Source: Deltaproteobacteria bacterium (GTDB lineage: Bacteria; Myxococcota_A; UBA9160; UBA6930). Taken from it: a DNA stretch of 41,070 nucleotides. A model generated the notes under the pieces. That model was not told the origin of the DNA. It saw only the letters and a program-made list of their open reading frames with translations, and ran no database searches. Below, piece by piece: positions 1 to 8,514 of this stretch (within the stretch, counting starts at the first letter, position 1; every line of letters starts with the position of its first letter). The translations under genes and the position numbers were made by a program. Location: the NCBI GenBank assembly GCA_029261795.1, contig JAJDAP010000062.1, forward strand, positions 1-41,070. Direction: 5' to 3'.

Positions 1-1
1 G

Positions 2-184
2 AATCGGGTATTCGCACGCTCTGGACCGGTCCTGAAGGACCGGTATCACCATGTGGTGCTGAAGACACCGACCCAGGTGCGGAACGCACTGCGGTATGTC
101 CTGATGAACGCCAGGCGGCACATGAAGCGGCCGCCCAGCAGCGTGCGCATCGATCCCGCCTCTTCCGGTCGATGGCACCCCTGA
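2..184 (+). CDS. REP-associated tyrosine transposase (RAYT), 3' end only
   Basis: The frame from base 2 to the TGA at 182-184 reads NRVFARSGPVLKDRYHHV, then VRNALRYVLMNARRH. This is the typical C-terminal part of TnpA-REP/RAYT Y1 transposases of the IS200/IS605 HUH superfamily, where a DRYH segment is followed by an ALxYVLxNARRH helix. The catalytic HUH and most of the enzyme lie outside the window, so integrity cannot be judged. RAYTs are single-copy domesticated enzymes linked to dispersed REP palindromes. The large palindrome at 14693-14786 is a possible partner element, but that link is inference. Confidence 0.7.
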   Translation, partial: NRVFARSGPVLKDRYHHVVLKTPTQVRNALRYVLMNARRHMKRPPSSVRIDPASSGRWHP

Positions 185-262
185 ACGGCGGCCGGCCCTG
201 AATCCACCATTGGGGCGGGCTCAGGGCCGGTGCGATCAGGTCGGCTTGCTCGGCTGCGGTGC

Positions 263-1645
263 CTAGGGCTCGAGGATCGGGTGGAGCCTCTGGGCCGGAA
301 CGGTGTCGCGCAGCTTCTTGAGGGCACGGGCTTCGAGCTGTCGCACGCGCTCGCGGGAGAGGCCGAGAGATTGCCCGATCTGCTCGAGCGTGTGCTCCTC
401 GTCACCACCGAGGCCGTAGCGCAGGCGCAGGATCAGCTGCTCGCGATCGGTCAGGCCGCCAATCAGGTGGCCGACGCCGGAGCGCAGGCGGTCATCATCG
501 ATGCCGCCATCGGGAATCGACGAGCCCAGGTCGGCGACGAAGTCTTCGAGTCGCTTCTCCGTACCGGCGACCGAGGACTCGAGCGAGATCGCCTCACGCG
601 AGAGTCGATCGAGCTGCTCGAGCGAATCCGTGTCCGTGCCGAGGGCCGGCGCCAGTTCTGCCGGCGTGGGCTCACGGCCCAGCTTCCCGGTCAGTTCTGC
701 CTTGATGCGCTGGCTGCGCTGCAGACGATCGTGCACATGGGAGGGCAGCCGGATCGTGCGCGAGTGGTTCTGGATCGCGCGGACCAGGGCCTGACGGATC
801 CACCAGACGGCGTAGGTCGAGAACTTGAAGCCGCGTCGATGGTCGAACTTCTCGACCGCCCGGATCAGGCCCAGATTGCCTTCCTGGATCAGGTCCGGGA
901 AGGACAGGCCCAGGTTCCGGTAGTCCTTGGCGATGGCGACGACCAGCTTCAGGTTGTGTTCGATGAACTGGTTCTTGACGGCCGTCATGCGCTCGTGGGC
1001 GTTCTCGACGGCGTCATGTCGCAGCAGCATGTCGTCCTTGTCGAGACCGGTGCGAGCCGCCACCTCGTCGGCAGCGCGTGTGCCGCGTCGCGCACGGCGT
1101 GTGGCGCGATTGAGCTTCCGGGACTGCTCACGAAGCTCGGCCAGCAGGGCCAGCGACAGTTGGGCGTTGTGCATTTCCTTGGAAATGGCGTTCTCGACCC
1201 GGTCGAACTGGCTCGCCTTGGTGCCGTCGTCTTCGCGGAACGCGTCTCGGCGCTTGAGGTGCCGACGCAACTTGTTCACCGCGCTCTCGACCCGCAGGGC
1301 GATCTCGCCGGTCTCCTCGTCGCCTTGGGATTCGGAGAGCTTGGCACCGGTGTGGGAGAGGGCGCGCAGGCCGTCCCAGCGCTCCACGACGTGGCGGGCC
1401 GAAGCCGGAATCCGATACAGCGCACCTCGAAGCTCTGCCGTCGCGGCCTCGAGTTCCTTGGCGAGGATGACTTCCTCTTCGCGCTTCAGTGTGCGGGTGC
1501 CCCCGATCTCCTGGAAATAGGACTCGAGGGGCCGGCGGTCTCGCGCCGCATCGAGGTCGGCCTCGGCCGGTAGGTTCGCAGCAGATCCCCGCTTGCGCTG
1601 AGTGTCTCCCTGGGTTGCGACTCGGAACTTGTCCTCCAGCTTCAC
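263..1645 (-). CDS. RNA polymerase sigma-70 family factor, RpoD/RpoS-like
   Basis: This 460-residue sigma factor directs core RNA polymerase to promoters. Region 1.2 is at about 35-68 ([10 protein letters not shown]). A long non-conserved segment, about 75-210, is rich in Arg and Lys. Regions 2.1-2.4 are at about 225-295, with the core-binding stretch [12 protein letters not shown] and the melting/-10 helix [15 protein letters not shown]. Region 3 is at about 300-375. Region 4.2 is at about 417-447 ([20 protein letters not shown]). The start is GTG at 1643-1645, preceded by GAGAGGAAG. At 460 residues it is shorter than E. coli RpoD (613) and longer than RpoS (330), so it could be the housekeeping or a group 2 factor. 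It is transcribed alone, downstream of the RND operon, across a 329-nt gap. Confidence 0.9.
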   Translation of the reverse strand: MKLEDKFRVATQGDTQRKRGSAANLPAEADLDAARDRRPLESYFQEIGGTRTLKREEEVILAKELEAATAELRGALYRIPASARHVVERWDGLRALSHTGAKLSESQGDEETGEIALRVESAVNKLRRHLKRRDAFREDDGTKASQFDRVENAISKEMHNAQLSLALLAELREQSRKLNRATRRARRGTRAADEVAARTGLDKDDMLLRHDAVENAHERMTAVKNQFIEHNLKLVVAIAKDYRNLGLSFPDLIQEGNLGLIRAVEKFDHRRGFKFSTYAVWWIRQALVRAIQNHSRTIRLPSHVHDRLQRSQRIKAELTGKLGREPTPAELAPALGTDTDSLEQLDRLSREAISLESSVAGTEKRLEDFVADLGSSIPDGGIDDDRLRSGVGHLIGGLTDREQLILRLRYGLGGDEEHTLEQIGQSLGLSRERVRQLEARALKKLRDTVPAQRLHPILEP

Positions 1646-1974
1646 GCTCTTCCTCTCGATGACCGGCCCCGCGGGGAGTCCGGGCTCTTCGTTTCCCGCC
1701 GGCTCGTTCCGGTCGGGTTCATCAGTGGGATACCGCCCAACGGCAGCAGGTTTCCGACGGATGGGTTACGGGCGCGTCTCGCCGCTTCGGCGACCTTCCC
1801 CAAGGGGAAAACGGGTCTGCGAAGCGGTCCGCCATCTTCTTACGTCTCTACTGCCATTACCAGCACTTTCTCGATTCAAGCGTCAACTTCGAGCATACTG
1901 AGGGGGAATCAACTCTCTTATCGGAACGATGACGTCGTTTCCGTAGTACTCACAGCCGGTTTGGCTGGCGATCG
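1646..1974. other. Intergenic region between the RND pump gene and the sigma-factor gene
   Basis: This gap holds the 3' flank of the RND operon and the 5' flank of the sigma gene, both on the minus strand. Bases 1840-1965 are less GC-rich than the surroundings. On the minus strand a TTGACG hexamer (complement of 1881-1886) lies 19 bp upstream of GGTAAT (complement of 1856-1861), a weak candidate promoter for the sigma gene. A short CAGCC-N5-GGCTG hairpin near 1954-1968 is too weak to call a terminator. No reading frame in the gap looks like a gene. Confidence 0.4.
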
Positions 1975-4900
1975 TCAGACGGAGGGCCGCGGCCCCAGAT
2001 CGATTCCCTCAGGGGATCCGCGCCGTAGGGTCCTTCCAAGGAGCCGGCTGCCGCGCTGTTTGAGACTGATCAGGGTGGAGTAGGAGAGCGGCACGATGAA
2101 CAGCGTGCCGAACATGGCGAACAGCAGGCCGAACGCGATCGAGGCGGCGAAGGGCCCGTAGGTCTTCGACTCACCGGCAAGTCCGAGCGCCATCGGGAGC
2201 AGGGCGATCACGGTGGTCAGGGTCGTGAGCACCACCGGACGCAGCCGCTGGGCGCCGGCCTGCCGGATGGCCTCGCTGAGCGCCATGCCCTGACTGCGGG
2301 CCCGGTTGATGAAGTCGACCATCACCAACGCGTCGTTCACGACGACACCGGCAAGCCCGACCATCGCGTACATCAGGTTGAAGCTGATCGCGTAGCCAAG
2401 GATGCCTACGCCGAAGATGATTCCCGCGAAGCCGACCGGAATCGAGGTGATTACGATGATCGGTTGCAGGTAGCTTCGGAACAGGGCGGCGAGGATCATG
2501 TAGATCAGCAACAGGGCCACCGGAAACACGGCGGCCGTCGCCGCCATCGATTCGTTCGATTCCTGGTACTCGCCGCCGAACACCAGGTCGACCTCGGGAT
2601 GTCGTTTCTCGACGGCTGCGAATTGACTCCGGAGGTCGCGGTTCACCGAGACACTGGTCGCGAGGTCGCCATCTACGTCAGCGAAGACCGTCACGGCCCG
2701 CTTGGCATCGAACCGGCGGTAGGCGAGGTGGCCGCGGCTGACCTCGATCTGGGCCACGTCCCCGAGCTTGACCAGGGCGCCAGCGGGCGAGCGCACGTCG
2801 ACCTCGAGCAGATCGTGGATCGCATCGCGCTGATGCGGCTCCAGCAGCACCCGGATGTCGTCGTCCTCGACGGCCTCGGGCGATCGGAAGCTCGAAGCCA
2901 CCACGCCGTCGTTCGCACCGCGCAGCGCACGCGCCACGTCGTCGAAGGTGAGACCGAAGCGGGCGGCGCGTTCGTCGTCGAGGAGCAGCCGGATTTCGCG
3001 AGGACCTTCCTTCAGGCTGTCATCCACCCCGGATACGCCCGGGATCGTACGGAGATAGGCCTGGACCTCTTCGGAGATCGATTTGTTGAGCGCGTAGTTC
3101 TCGCTCTGCACGCGGACTTCGACCGGGCGGCCGATCGGCGGGCCATTGCGGTCCGCGTCCGCGCGCAGCTCCTCCACGTCGCCAGCGTGGCTCTGCTGGA
3201 AAGCAGCGAGTTCGGCACGCATGGTGGCGAGGACCCGCTCGGGCGCGATCCGATTGGCTTCGTTGTCCGCGATCTCGACCATGATCATCGCCAGGTTCGG
3301 TGCGGAGATCGCGTCATAGTTGAGGTCGAGCGTCATGCCGATCGTGGTATTGAAATCCGCGATCGTGTCGTCGGGCATCGCGGCCAGGCGCGCCTCGATT
3401 TCGCCAACGACGCCCGAGGTCTGCTCCAGGCTGTAGTTCGGGGGCGTCTCGAGGTTGATCGTGAAGTGCGAGAACTCTCCGGGCCACAGCTCGAAGGCGA
3501 GCCGGGTAGAGCCTGCGGCGGCGGCGACGAGGAGGGAGAGGAAGAGCACGTTGAACGAGAAGCGATGGGCCACGACCCGATCGAGGGCGGCCAGATAGAG
3601 GTCGCGCACCCGATCGAAGCCGCGATCCACCGATACGTGGAGCCGGTCGAGGGCCCGGCCGAAGCGGTTGCCACCAGCGGCGCCGGGTCGCTGGCCGGCG
3701 CCTCGCCGACTTCCGAAGTCGAGATAGTGGGCTGGCAGGATGACCAGGCACTCGAAGAGCGAGGCCAGCAGGCAGACCACGACCGCTTTCGGCAATACCG
3801 AGATGAACTTGCCCATCGTGCCGCCCACCATGAGCAGCGGCGCGAACGCGGCGACCGAGGTGGAGACGGCGGCCACCACGGGCCAGAAGACCTCGTTCGT
3901 CCCGTTGACCACGGCTTCGCGCAAGGACTCGCCCAACTCGATGCGCCGGTAGATGTTTTCGAGGACGATGATGGCGTCGTCCACCAACATTCCCGATACG
4001 AGCAGCATGCCGATCAGCGTGTACGAGTTGATGCTGATGTCGAGGATCGGGAACAACATGATCGCGGTCAGGAAGGCGAAGGGGACCGCGATCATGGTCA
4101 GCACGGCGTTCCGGAAACCGATCGTGAACCAGAGCAGCGCCAGGACCAGCACGGCGCCCGTGATCGTGTTGTAGATCAGGACGTTGACGCGCGGCTGCAT
4201 GAACTCGGCGCCGTCGAGGGTCTTCTCCATCTCGATCCCATCGGGAACCAGCGGTCGGAAGTCGGCGAGCCAGGCATCGACGCGGGCCGAGACCTGACCC
4301 ACGTCGGCGTTGTCCTTCTTCGTGACGGAAAGGACCGCGCCGCTGCGACCGTTGTAACGGGTCTCGTACACGCGCTTCTCGAGGCCGCGCTCGACCCTGG
4401 CGACGTCGCGGAGCAGGACGCGCGAGCCGCCGGGATCCTCGCGAACGACGGTGTCGAGAATCTGGTCGGTCGAGGTGTAGTCCCCGGTTGCGCGTAGCGT
4501 GGCCTCGCCGGTTGCGTCGACGAAGGTCCCGGCGGGTAGGTTCTGGTTCTGTCGCCGGATCCGGTCCGCGATGTCCGAGACCGTCAGGCCGTAAGCCGAG
4601 GCCCGTGCGTTGTCGACGACGATGCGAACTTCGCGGTCTTGAAGTCCGCGCACCTGCACGCGGCTGACGCCCTGGATCTCGCGCATCCTGGAGGCGGCCT
4701 CCTGGGCCACGTCACGGATCGCGAGCTCGCCCACGTCGCCCACGTCGGTGACCGCGACCATCACGACGGGAGACCAGTTCGAACTGCGCTCGATCTCGAG
4801 GACGGGTTCCTCGGCATCGTTCGGAAGTTCGGTGGCGCGGTCGAGCGCCGAACGCGTTTCGTTCACGGCAGCTTCGAGCCCGATGGCGTCGAGGTTCTCG

Positions 4901-5190
4901 TCGAACTCGATTGCGATCATCGAGACGTTCGGTTGGGAGGAAGATCGCATCTCCTGGACGTCGTCGAGGGTCTTGAGCTCTTCCTCGAGCTTGGCCGTGA
5001 CGAGTAGCTCGACCTCTTCGGCCGACGCGCCGTTCCAGATCGTGACGATGCTGACCTCGTTCGTGGTGATGTCGTGGAAGTACTCGACCTCGGTGAGCTG
5101 GAGCGCGCGTAGGCCGCCGACCACGCAGACGAGGAAGAGCACGTTCACGAGCACGGTCTGGCGCACGCTGAACTCGGTGAGCCGACTCAT
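1975..5190 (-). CDS. RND-family efflux transporter, inner-membrane permease (AcrB/CusA superfamily)
   Basis: This 1071-residue proton-driven pump subunit forms the inner-membrane trimer of a tripartite efflux system. The family architecture is visible: TM1 near residues 12-30, a large periplasmic loop, TM2-6, a second loop, then TM8-12. The proton-relay acidic pair is in TM4 (GMLVDDAIIVLENIYRR), and the duplicated half carries GVVVNDALVMVDFINRAR. I chose the ATG at 5188-5190 (MSRLTEFSVRQ). It is preceded by AGAAGGGG and overlaps the stop of the fusion-protein gene as ATGA, whereas the open frame further upstream is hydrophilic and atypical. The operon contains tetR and the adaptor but no TolC-like channel, so an unlinked outer-membrane factor is probably used. 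The substrate cannot be read from sequence. Confidence 0.93.
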   Translation of the reverse strand: MSRLTEFSVRQTVLVNVLFLVCVVGGLRALQLTEVEYFHDITTNEVSIVTIWNGASAEEVELLVTAKLEEELKTLDDVQEMRSSSQPNVSMIAIEFDENLDAIGLEAAVNETRSALDRATELPNDAEEPVLEIERSSNWSPVVMVAVTDVGDVGELAIRDVAQEAASRMREIQGVSRVQVRGLQDREVRIVVDNARASAYGLTVSDIADRIRRQNQNLPAGTFVDATGEATLRATGDYTSTDQILDTVVREDPGGSRVLLRDVARVERGLEKRVYETRYNGRSGAVLSVTKKDNADVGQVSARVDAWLADFRPLVPDGIEMEKTLDGAEFMQPRVNVLIYNTITGAVLVLALLWFTIGFRNAVLTMIAVPFAFLTAIMLFPILDISINSYTLIGMLLVSGMLVDDAIIVLENIYRRIELGESLREAVVNGTNEVFWPVVAAVSTSVAAFAPLLMVGGTMGKFISVLPKAVVVCLLASLFECLVILPAHYLDFGSRRGAGQRPGAAGGNRFGRALDRLHVSVDRGFDRVRDLYLAALDRVVAHRFSFNVLFLSLLVAAAAGSTRLAFELWPGEFSHFTINLETPPNYSLEQTSGVVGEIEARLAAMPDDTIADFNTTIGMTLDLNYDAISAPNLAMIMVEIADNEANRIAPERVLATMRAELAAFQQSHAGDVEELRADADRNGPPIGRPVEVRVQSENYALNKSISEEVQAYLRTIPGVSGVDDSLKEGPREIRLLLDDERAARFGLTFDDVARALRGANDGVVASSFRSPEAVEDDDIRVLLEPHQRDAIHDLLEVDVRSPAGALVKLGDVAQIEVSRGHLAYRRFDAKRAVTVFADVDGDLATSVSVNRDLRSQFAAVEKRHPEVDLVFGGEYQESNESMAATAAVFPVALLLIYMILAALFRSYLQPIIVITSIPVGFAGIIFGVGILGYAISFNLMYAMVGLAGVVVNDALVMVDFINRARSQGMALSEAIRQAGAQRLRPVVLTTLTTVIALLPMALGLAGESKTYGPFAASIAFGLLFAMFGTLFIVPLSYSTLISLKQRGSRLLGRTLRRGSPEGIDLGPRPSV

Positions 5191-6368
5191 GACGGACCCC
5201 TTCTGATTCGCACGGCGGCGCCACTTCTCAGTCGGCCAAGTTCGGAGGTGGCCACCCAACTTCCGCTGTCGAGTCCGCTGGGGATTTCGACCCAGTCCGG
5301 ACGGAAGGGCACAGGGCGAGTTGCGACCCGGACCCGCTCCACGATTCCCGAAGCGTCGCCGTCAGGCGTCACCACGAAGACGTAGTCCATCTCGAACTCG
5401 CGAACGACCGCGCGGGTGGGCACACGGATCGTCTCGCTCTGGCCGATCGAAAGCTCCACCGTCGCGAGCATGCCGGGCAGCATCCGTCCGTCCCTGTTGT
5501 CGAGCGCGATGATCACGGGAAAGCGCTGCGTTTCGGGATGCGGGGCGCGTGCGACCCGGGCGATCTCGCCGTCCAGGCGAGCGTTGCCGAGGGGGTCGAT
5601 GCGAACCCGCGCAGGGTCTCCTGGCGTCAGCGCGCTCACTTGCCGGTCGCTCACTTCCACCTCGATCTCGACCGTGGCGACGTCGAGGACTTCGGCGATG
5701 CGCGTTCCCGGCGCTACGTAGGCGCCCGGGTCGAGTAGCAACGAGTTGACCACGCCGGCAAAGGGAGCGCGGATCCGGGTCTGATCGAGCCGCTTGCGGG
5801 CCTCGAGCAGGGCGGCATAACGACTGCGTTCTTCGGCCGACGCGCGATCCAGTTCGGCTTCGCTCGAGACCGATCGCCGGCCGAGCATCTGCTGCCGCTC
5901 GAGGTCGAGCTGGGCGAGCCGATGGTTGGCTTCGGCGCGAATCACGTCGGCGCGGGGCAGGGCGGGGTCGAGCTGCACCAGCAGTTCGTCGGCGGCGACC
6001 TGCGAGTGTTCCTCGGCGGCGACCTCGACGATGCTCCCGGAGATCTCGGCGGCGACCCAGGTCGAGCGTACCGGTTCCAGGAGGCCGGAGAGTTCGATCC
6101 AGTCCAAGGCCGAGGATCGTTCCGCTGCAAACACCTCGACCGTGGGGATCGCGCCGCTTGGCTCGATTCCAGCCGCGGCGTGCTGCGCCTGCTCGAGTCG
6201 GGCCTCTCGCTCACGTCCCTTCTTTGCGCCGTCGGACGTGTAGAAGCCGAGAAACGAGAACGCGAGCACGATGCCGGCGACGCCAAGTACGAGAAGCGGA
6301 AAGCGCCGTTCGTTGGGAGGTGCCACGGGTGTTCGATGTATCCAGGGCGCTAGAGGAGCGCCCTCCAT
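5187..6368 (-). CDS. RND efflux periplasmic adaptor (membrane fusion protein, HlyD/AcrA family)
   Basis: This 393-residue adaptor links the RND pump to an outer-membrane channel. An N-terminal TM anchor covers about residues 22-42 (FPLLVLGVAGIVLAF). A lipoyl/barrel-sandwich half follows (SGSIVEVAAEEHSQV), then a short alpha-hairpin at about 140-190. The second lipoyl half is RIRAPFAGVVNSLLLDPGAYV, followed by the beta-barrel and membrane-proximal domains. It has no lipobox, so it is an uncleaved membrane-anchored type. It lies downstream of tetR across 93 nt and overlaps the pump gene by 4 nt (ATGA), which implies translational coupling. The ATG at 6366-6368 has only a weak upstream GTAGG, so the exact start is less certain. 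Confidence 0.9.
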   Translation of the reverse strand: MEGAPLAPWIHRTPVAPPNERRFPLLVLGVAGIVLAFSFLGFYTSDGAKKGREREARLEQAQHAAAGIEPSGAIPTVEVFAAERSSALDWIELSGLLEPVRSTWVAAEISGSIVEVAAEEHSQVAADELLVQLDPALPRADVIRAEANHRLAQLDLERQQMLGRRSVSSEAELDRASAEERSRYAALLEARKRLDQTRIRAPFAGVVNSLLLDPGAYVAPGTRIAEVLDVATVEIEVEVSDRQVSALTPGDPARVRIDPLGNARLDGEIARVARAPHPETQRFPVIIALDNRDGRMLPGMLATVELSIGQSETIRVPTRAVVREFEMDYVFVVTPDGDASGIVERVRVATRPVPFRPDWVEIPSGLDSGSWVATSELGRLRSGAAVRIRRGPS

Positions 6369-6461
6369 CCTACACCAGCCGGAGCGCGGGCCGGCGTGGT
6401 CGGTCTGAAGGTCGCGTAGGAACCCCGGACCGAGCCTCGTGCGCAGATCTTCCGCAGCCTG

Positions 6462-7115
6462 CTAGGCAATCACCGCGCGACGTACCATCGACACGGCCGC
6501 ATCGATGATCTCGGGCGCGTCCGGATGGTCTGGATCGCGTCGGTAGGCGCGACCCGAGTAGTCGCTCTGGAGCTGGCAGATCACATCGGCGATGGACGGC
6601 ACATCGAGATCGGCCCGCAGCTCGCCGGCCGCCATGCCGCGGCGTAGGATCGAGGCCACGAGGTCGCGATGCGGCTGGATCCGGTCGTGGCTCGCCGCCG
6701 AGATACGCGTCAGTTGCAACTGCCGGTCATCGCGGAGCAGCGCCGGTAGCAGTGGGTGGTCGCGGCAGAAGTCGACGCTCCGACGGAACATGCCCTCCAG
6801 GGCGTCGGCGGCGGGTTCGTTCCGGCGGCTCGGAACCATCGCCCGCACCCAGTCGCCGATGATCTCGGCGAGCACGACCTCGAAGAGATGCTCCTTGTTT
6901 CGGAAGTGCCGGTAGAGGAGTCCGTTCGAAACGCCCGCGCGCTCGGCGATGCGACCGACCGTGGCGCCAGCGAAGCCGGCTTCGCCGAAGCAGGCCCGCG
7001 CGCCGTCCAGGATGCGCCGCCGCCGCTCCTCGCTCTGTTCATGGCGGCGATTCGGGGCCTCGCGGGGTGTGGGCGGCGCGTTCATTGGAATGAACAGAGG
7101 GTAAAATATTTTCAT
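6462..7115 (-). CDS. TetR/AcrR-family transcriptional regulator of the RND operon
   Basis: This is a probable local repressor of the adaptor-pump genes downstream. An N-terminal HTH at about residues 30-80 reads ILDGARACFGEAGFAGATVG, then AERAGVSNGLLYRHFRNKEHLF, a textbook TetR DNA-binding domain. The C-terminal helical ligand domain is divergent, as expected. Two in-frame ATGs are possible, at 7115 (217 aa) and 7085 (MNAPPTPRE, 207 aa). Neither has a clear Shine-Dalgarno sequence. The shorter start sits inside an inverted repeat (7080-7095) that could be the protein's own operator. The gene is divergent from the amidohydrolase at 7228 across a short AT-rich region, so it may control both directions. 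Confidence 0.88.
   Translation of the reverse strand: MKIFYPLFIPMNAPPTPREAPNRRHEQSEERRRRILDGARACFGEAGFAGATVGRIAERAGVSNGLLYRHFRNKEHLFEVVLAEIIGDWVRAMVPSRRNEPAADALEGMFRRSVDFCRDHPLLPALLRDDRQLQLTRISAASHDRIQPHRDLVASILRRGMAAGELRADLDVPSIADVICQLQSDYSGRAYRRDPDHPDAPEIIDAAVSMVRRAVIA
7080..7095. promoter_or_regulatory. Candidate TetR operator, inverted repeat GTTCATT-GG-AATGAAC
   Basis: Perfect 7-bp arms are separated by 2 bp, at the 5' end of the tetR gene. TetR-family operators are usually short palindromes that overlap their own promoter or start. Related half-sites (TTCATT at 7111, and TTGAATATTCGA around 7115-7126) lie in the same AT-rich divergent region. The assignment rests on position and symmetry only. 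Confidence 0.4.
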
Positions 7116-7227
7116 TGAATATTCGATAGAAATTATTCATAATTGACCTCGTCGCCCAACCTCAACCACCCCTGGCCGGGATCCGCGACCTCGCCGACCC
7201 GGACCGATTCGACAAGGAGCACCCGCC
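7096..7227. promoter_or_regulatory. Divergent AT-rich promoter region, tetR / amidohydrolase
   Basis: Bases 7096-7145 are strikingly AT-rich for this window (AAAATATTTTCATTGAATAT and on). They contain a GAATATTC palindrome and repeated TTCAT/ATTCA half-sites. Both divergent genes must be transcribed from here. No single -35/-10 pair stands out. The amidohydrolase has its own Shine-Dalgarno, AAGGAG, at 7214-7219. Confidence 0.4.
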
Positions 7228-8409
7228 ATGGCCGGGCTTGGCTACCGCGCGTTCGACGCCGACCATCACTACTACGAGCACGAAGAGGCCTTCACCCGGC
7301 ACATCGATCCGCGCATGAAGAAGCGCTGCATGGATTGGGCGCTGGTGAATGGCCGGCGGCGACTGCTGGTGGGCGGCAAGATCAACCGCTTCATTCCGAA
7401 CCCCACCTTCGATCCGGTGGCTCGGCCAGGCAGTCTCGACGAGTACTTCCGCGGCAAGAACCCCGAGGCCAAGGACATCCGCGAGCTGTTCGGGGAACTC
7501 GATCCGATCAATCCCGCCTACCGCGACCGCGATGCCCGAATCGCGCTCCTCGATACCCAGAACATCGAGGGGGCCTTCTTTTTTCCGACCCTGGGTGTGG
7601 GAATGGAAGAGAGCCTGAAGGGCGATCCAGAAGCTTGCGTGGCGGCCTTCCAGGCCTTCAATCGCTGGATCGAGGAGGACTGGGGCTTCGCCTACCAGAA
7701 GCGCATCTACGCGGCGCCCTACATCAGTCTGATCGATGTCGATGCCGCGATCGGCGAACTGGAATTTGCCCTCGAGCGCGATGCGCGGCTCGTCTGCATG
7801 CGCGCCGGACCGATCGCGCACCCGCGCGGAACGTGCTCGCCCGGAGACGTCCGCTTCGATCCCTTCTGGGCGCGGGTCAACGAGGCCGGTATCACCGTCG
7901 CCTATCATTCAGGCGACGCCGGCTACAACAAGTTCGCGGATGAGTGGGGCGTCGGCGGCGAGTTCAAGGCCTTCGAGTACGACACGCTCCGCATGTGCCT
8001 CTCGCCCAACCCGATTCGCGACACGATGGCCGCCCTGGTGTGCCATGGCGTCTTCGAGCGGCATCCTGGGCTGCGCATCGCAACGATCGAGAGCGGAAGC
8101 TCGTGGGTGCGCCCGCTGTTGGCTTCGTTCAAGAAGACCTACGGCCAGATGCCGACCAGCTTCGCGACCGACCCGATCGAGCAGTTCCGTCGCCACATCT
8201 GGGTCTCGCCCTACTACGAGGATGATCTCGAAGGACTGAAGAGCGACATCGACGCGTCCCACGTGCTCTTCGGTAGCGACTATCCCCATGCGGAGGGTCT
8301 CGCAGAGCCCACGGACTTCATTCACGACCTGAAGGGCTACGACGAAGACGAGGTCCGCCTCGTGATGCGCGAGAACGCGATGGGCCTGTTGCAGGAGTGG
8401 CACCGCTAG
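7228..8409 (+). CDS. Amidohydrolase family 2 protein (PF04909-like metal-dependent hydrolase)
   Basis: This 393-residue TIM-barrel protein of the amidohydrolase-2 (ACMSD/decarboxylase-like) family starts after AAGGAGCACCCGCC. The metal-site motif after strand 1 is FDADHHYYE (DxH type) at about 9-17. AYHSGD supplies the mid-barrel His. The C-terminal catalytic Asp lies in LFGSDYPHAEG at about 349-359. These features fit either hydrolysis or non-oxidative decarboxylation of a carboxylated substrate; the substrate cannot be assigned. Homologues in environmental actinobacteria and deltaproteobacteria are often annotated only as amidohydrolase. It sits opposite tetR and 105 nt upstream of a phosphatase gene. 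Confidence 0.85.
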   Translation: MAGLGYRAFDADHHYYEHEEAFTRHIDPRMKKRCMDWALVNGRRRLLVGGKINRFIPNPTFDPVARPGSLDEYFRGKNPEAKDIRELFGELDPINPAYRDRDARIALLDTQNIEGAFFFPTLGVGMEESLKGDPEACVAAFQAFNRWIEEDWGFAYQKRIYAAPYISLIDVDAAIGELEFALERDARLVCMRAGPIAHPRGTCSPGDVRFDPFWARVNEAGITVAYHSGDAGYNKFADEWGVGGEFKAFEYDTLRMCLSPNPIRDTMAALVCHGVFERHPGLRIATIESGSSWVRPLLASFKKTYGQMPTSFATDPIEQFRRHIWVSPYYEDDLEGLKSDIDASHVLFGSDYPHAEGLAEPTDFIHDLKGYDEDEVRLVMRENAMGLLQEWHR

Positions 8410-8433
8410 CCAGCGGGCCGTACCTGCCCGAGC

Positions 8434-8465
8434 GACCCCGGCCGTGGGCATCTGCGGCCGGGGTC
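8434..8465 (+). terminator. GC-rich stem-loop after the amidohydrolase gene
   Basis: The arms GACCCCGGCCG and CGGCCGGGGTC pair perfectly over 11 bp around a 10-nt loop, 24 nt past the amidohydrolase stop. No T-run follows, so this is not a canonical intrinsic terminator. It could stabilise the 3' end or assist termination. Just downstream, CATTCTCgCGGGCC is repeated as CATTCTCaCGGGCC in a 17-nt tandem duplication (8469-8502). Confidence 0.4.
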
Positions 8466-8514
8466 CGTCATTCTCGCGGGCCCGCCATTCTCACGGGCCG
8501 AAGGAGACGAGCAG

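Noticed and set aside
230..1573. 447-residue open frame opposite the sigma factor
   Set aside because: Antisense of a conserved sigma-70 gene; no recognisable motif.
2464..4497. 677-residue open frame antisense to the RND pump gene
   Set aside because: It is the complementary reading of a clear RND permease; the His/Asp/Arg-rich composition is a GC-bias artefact.
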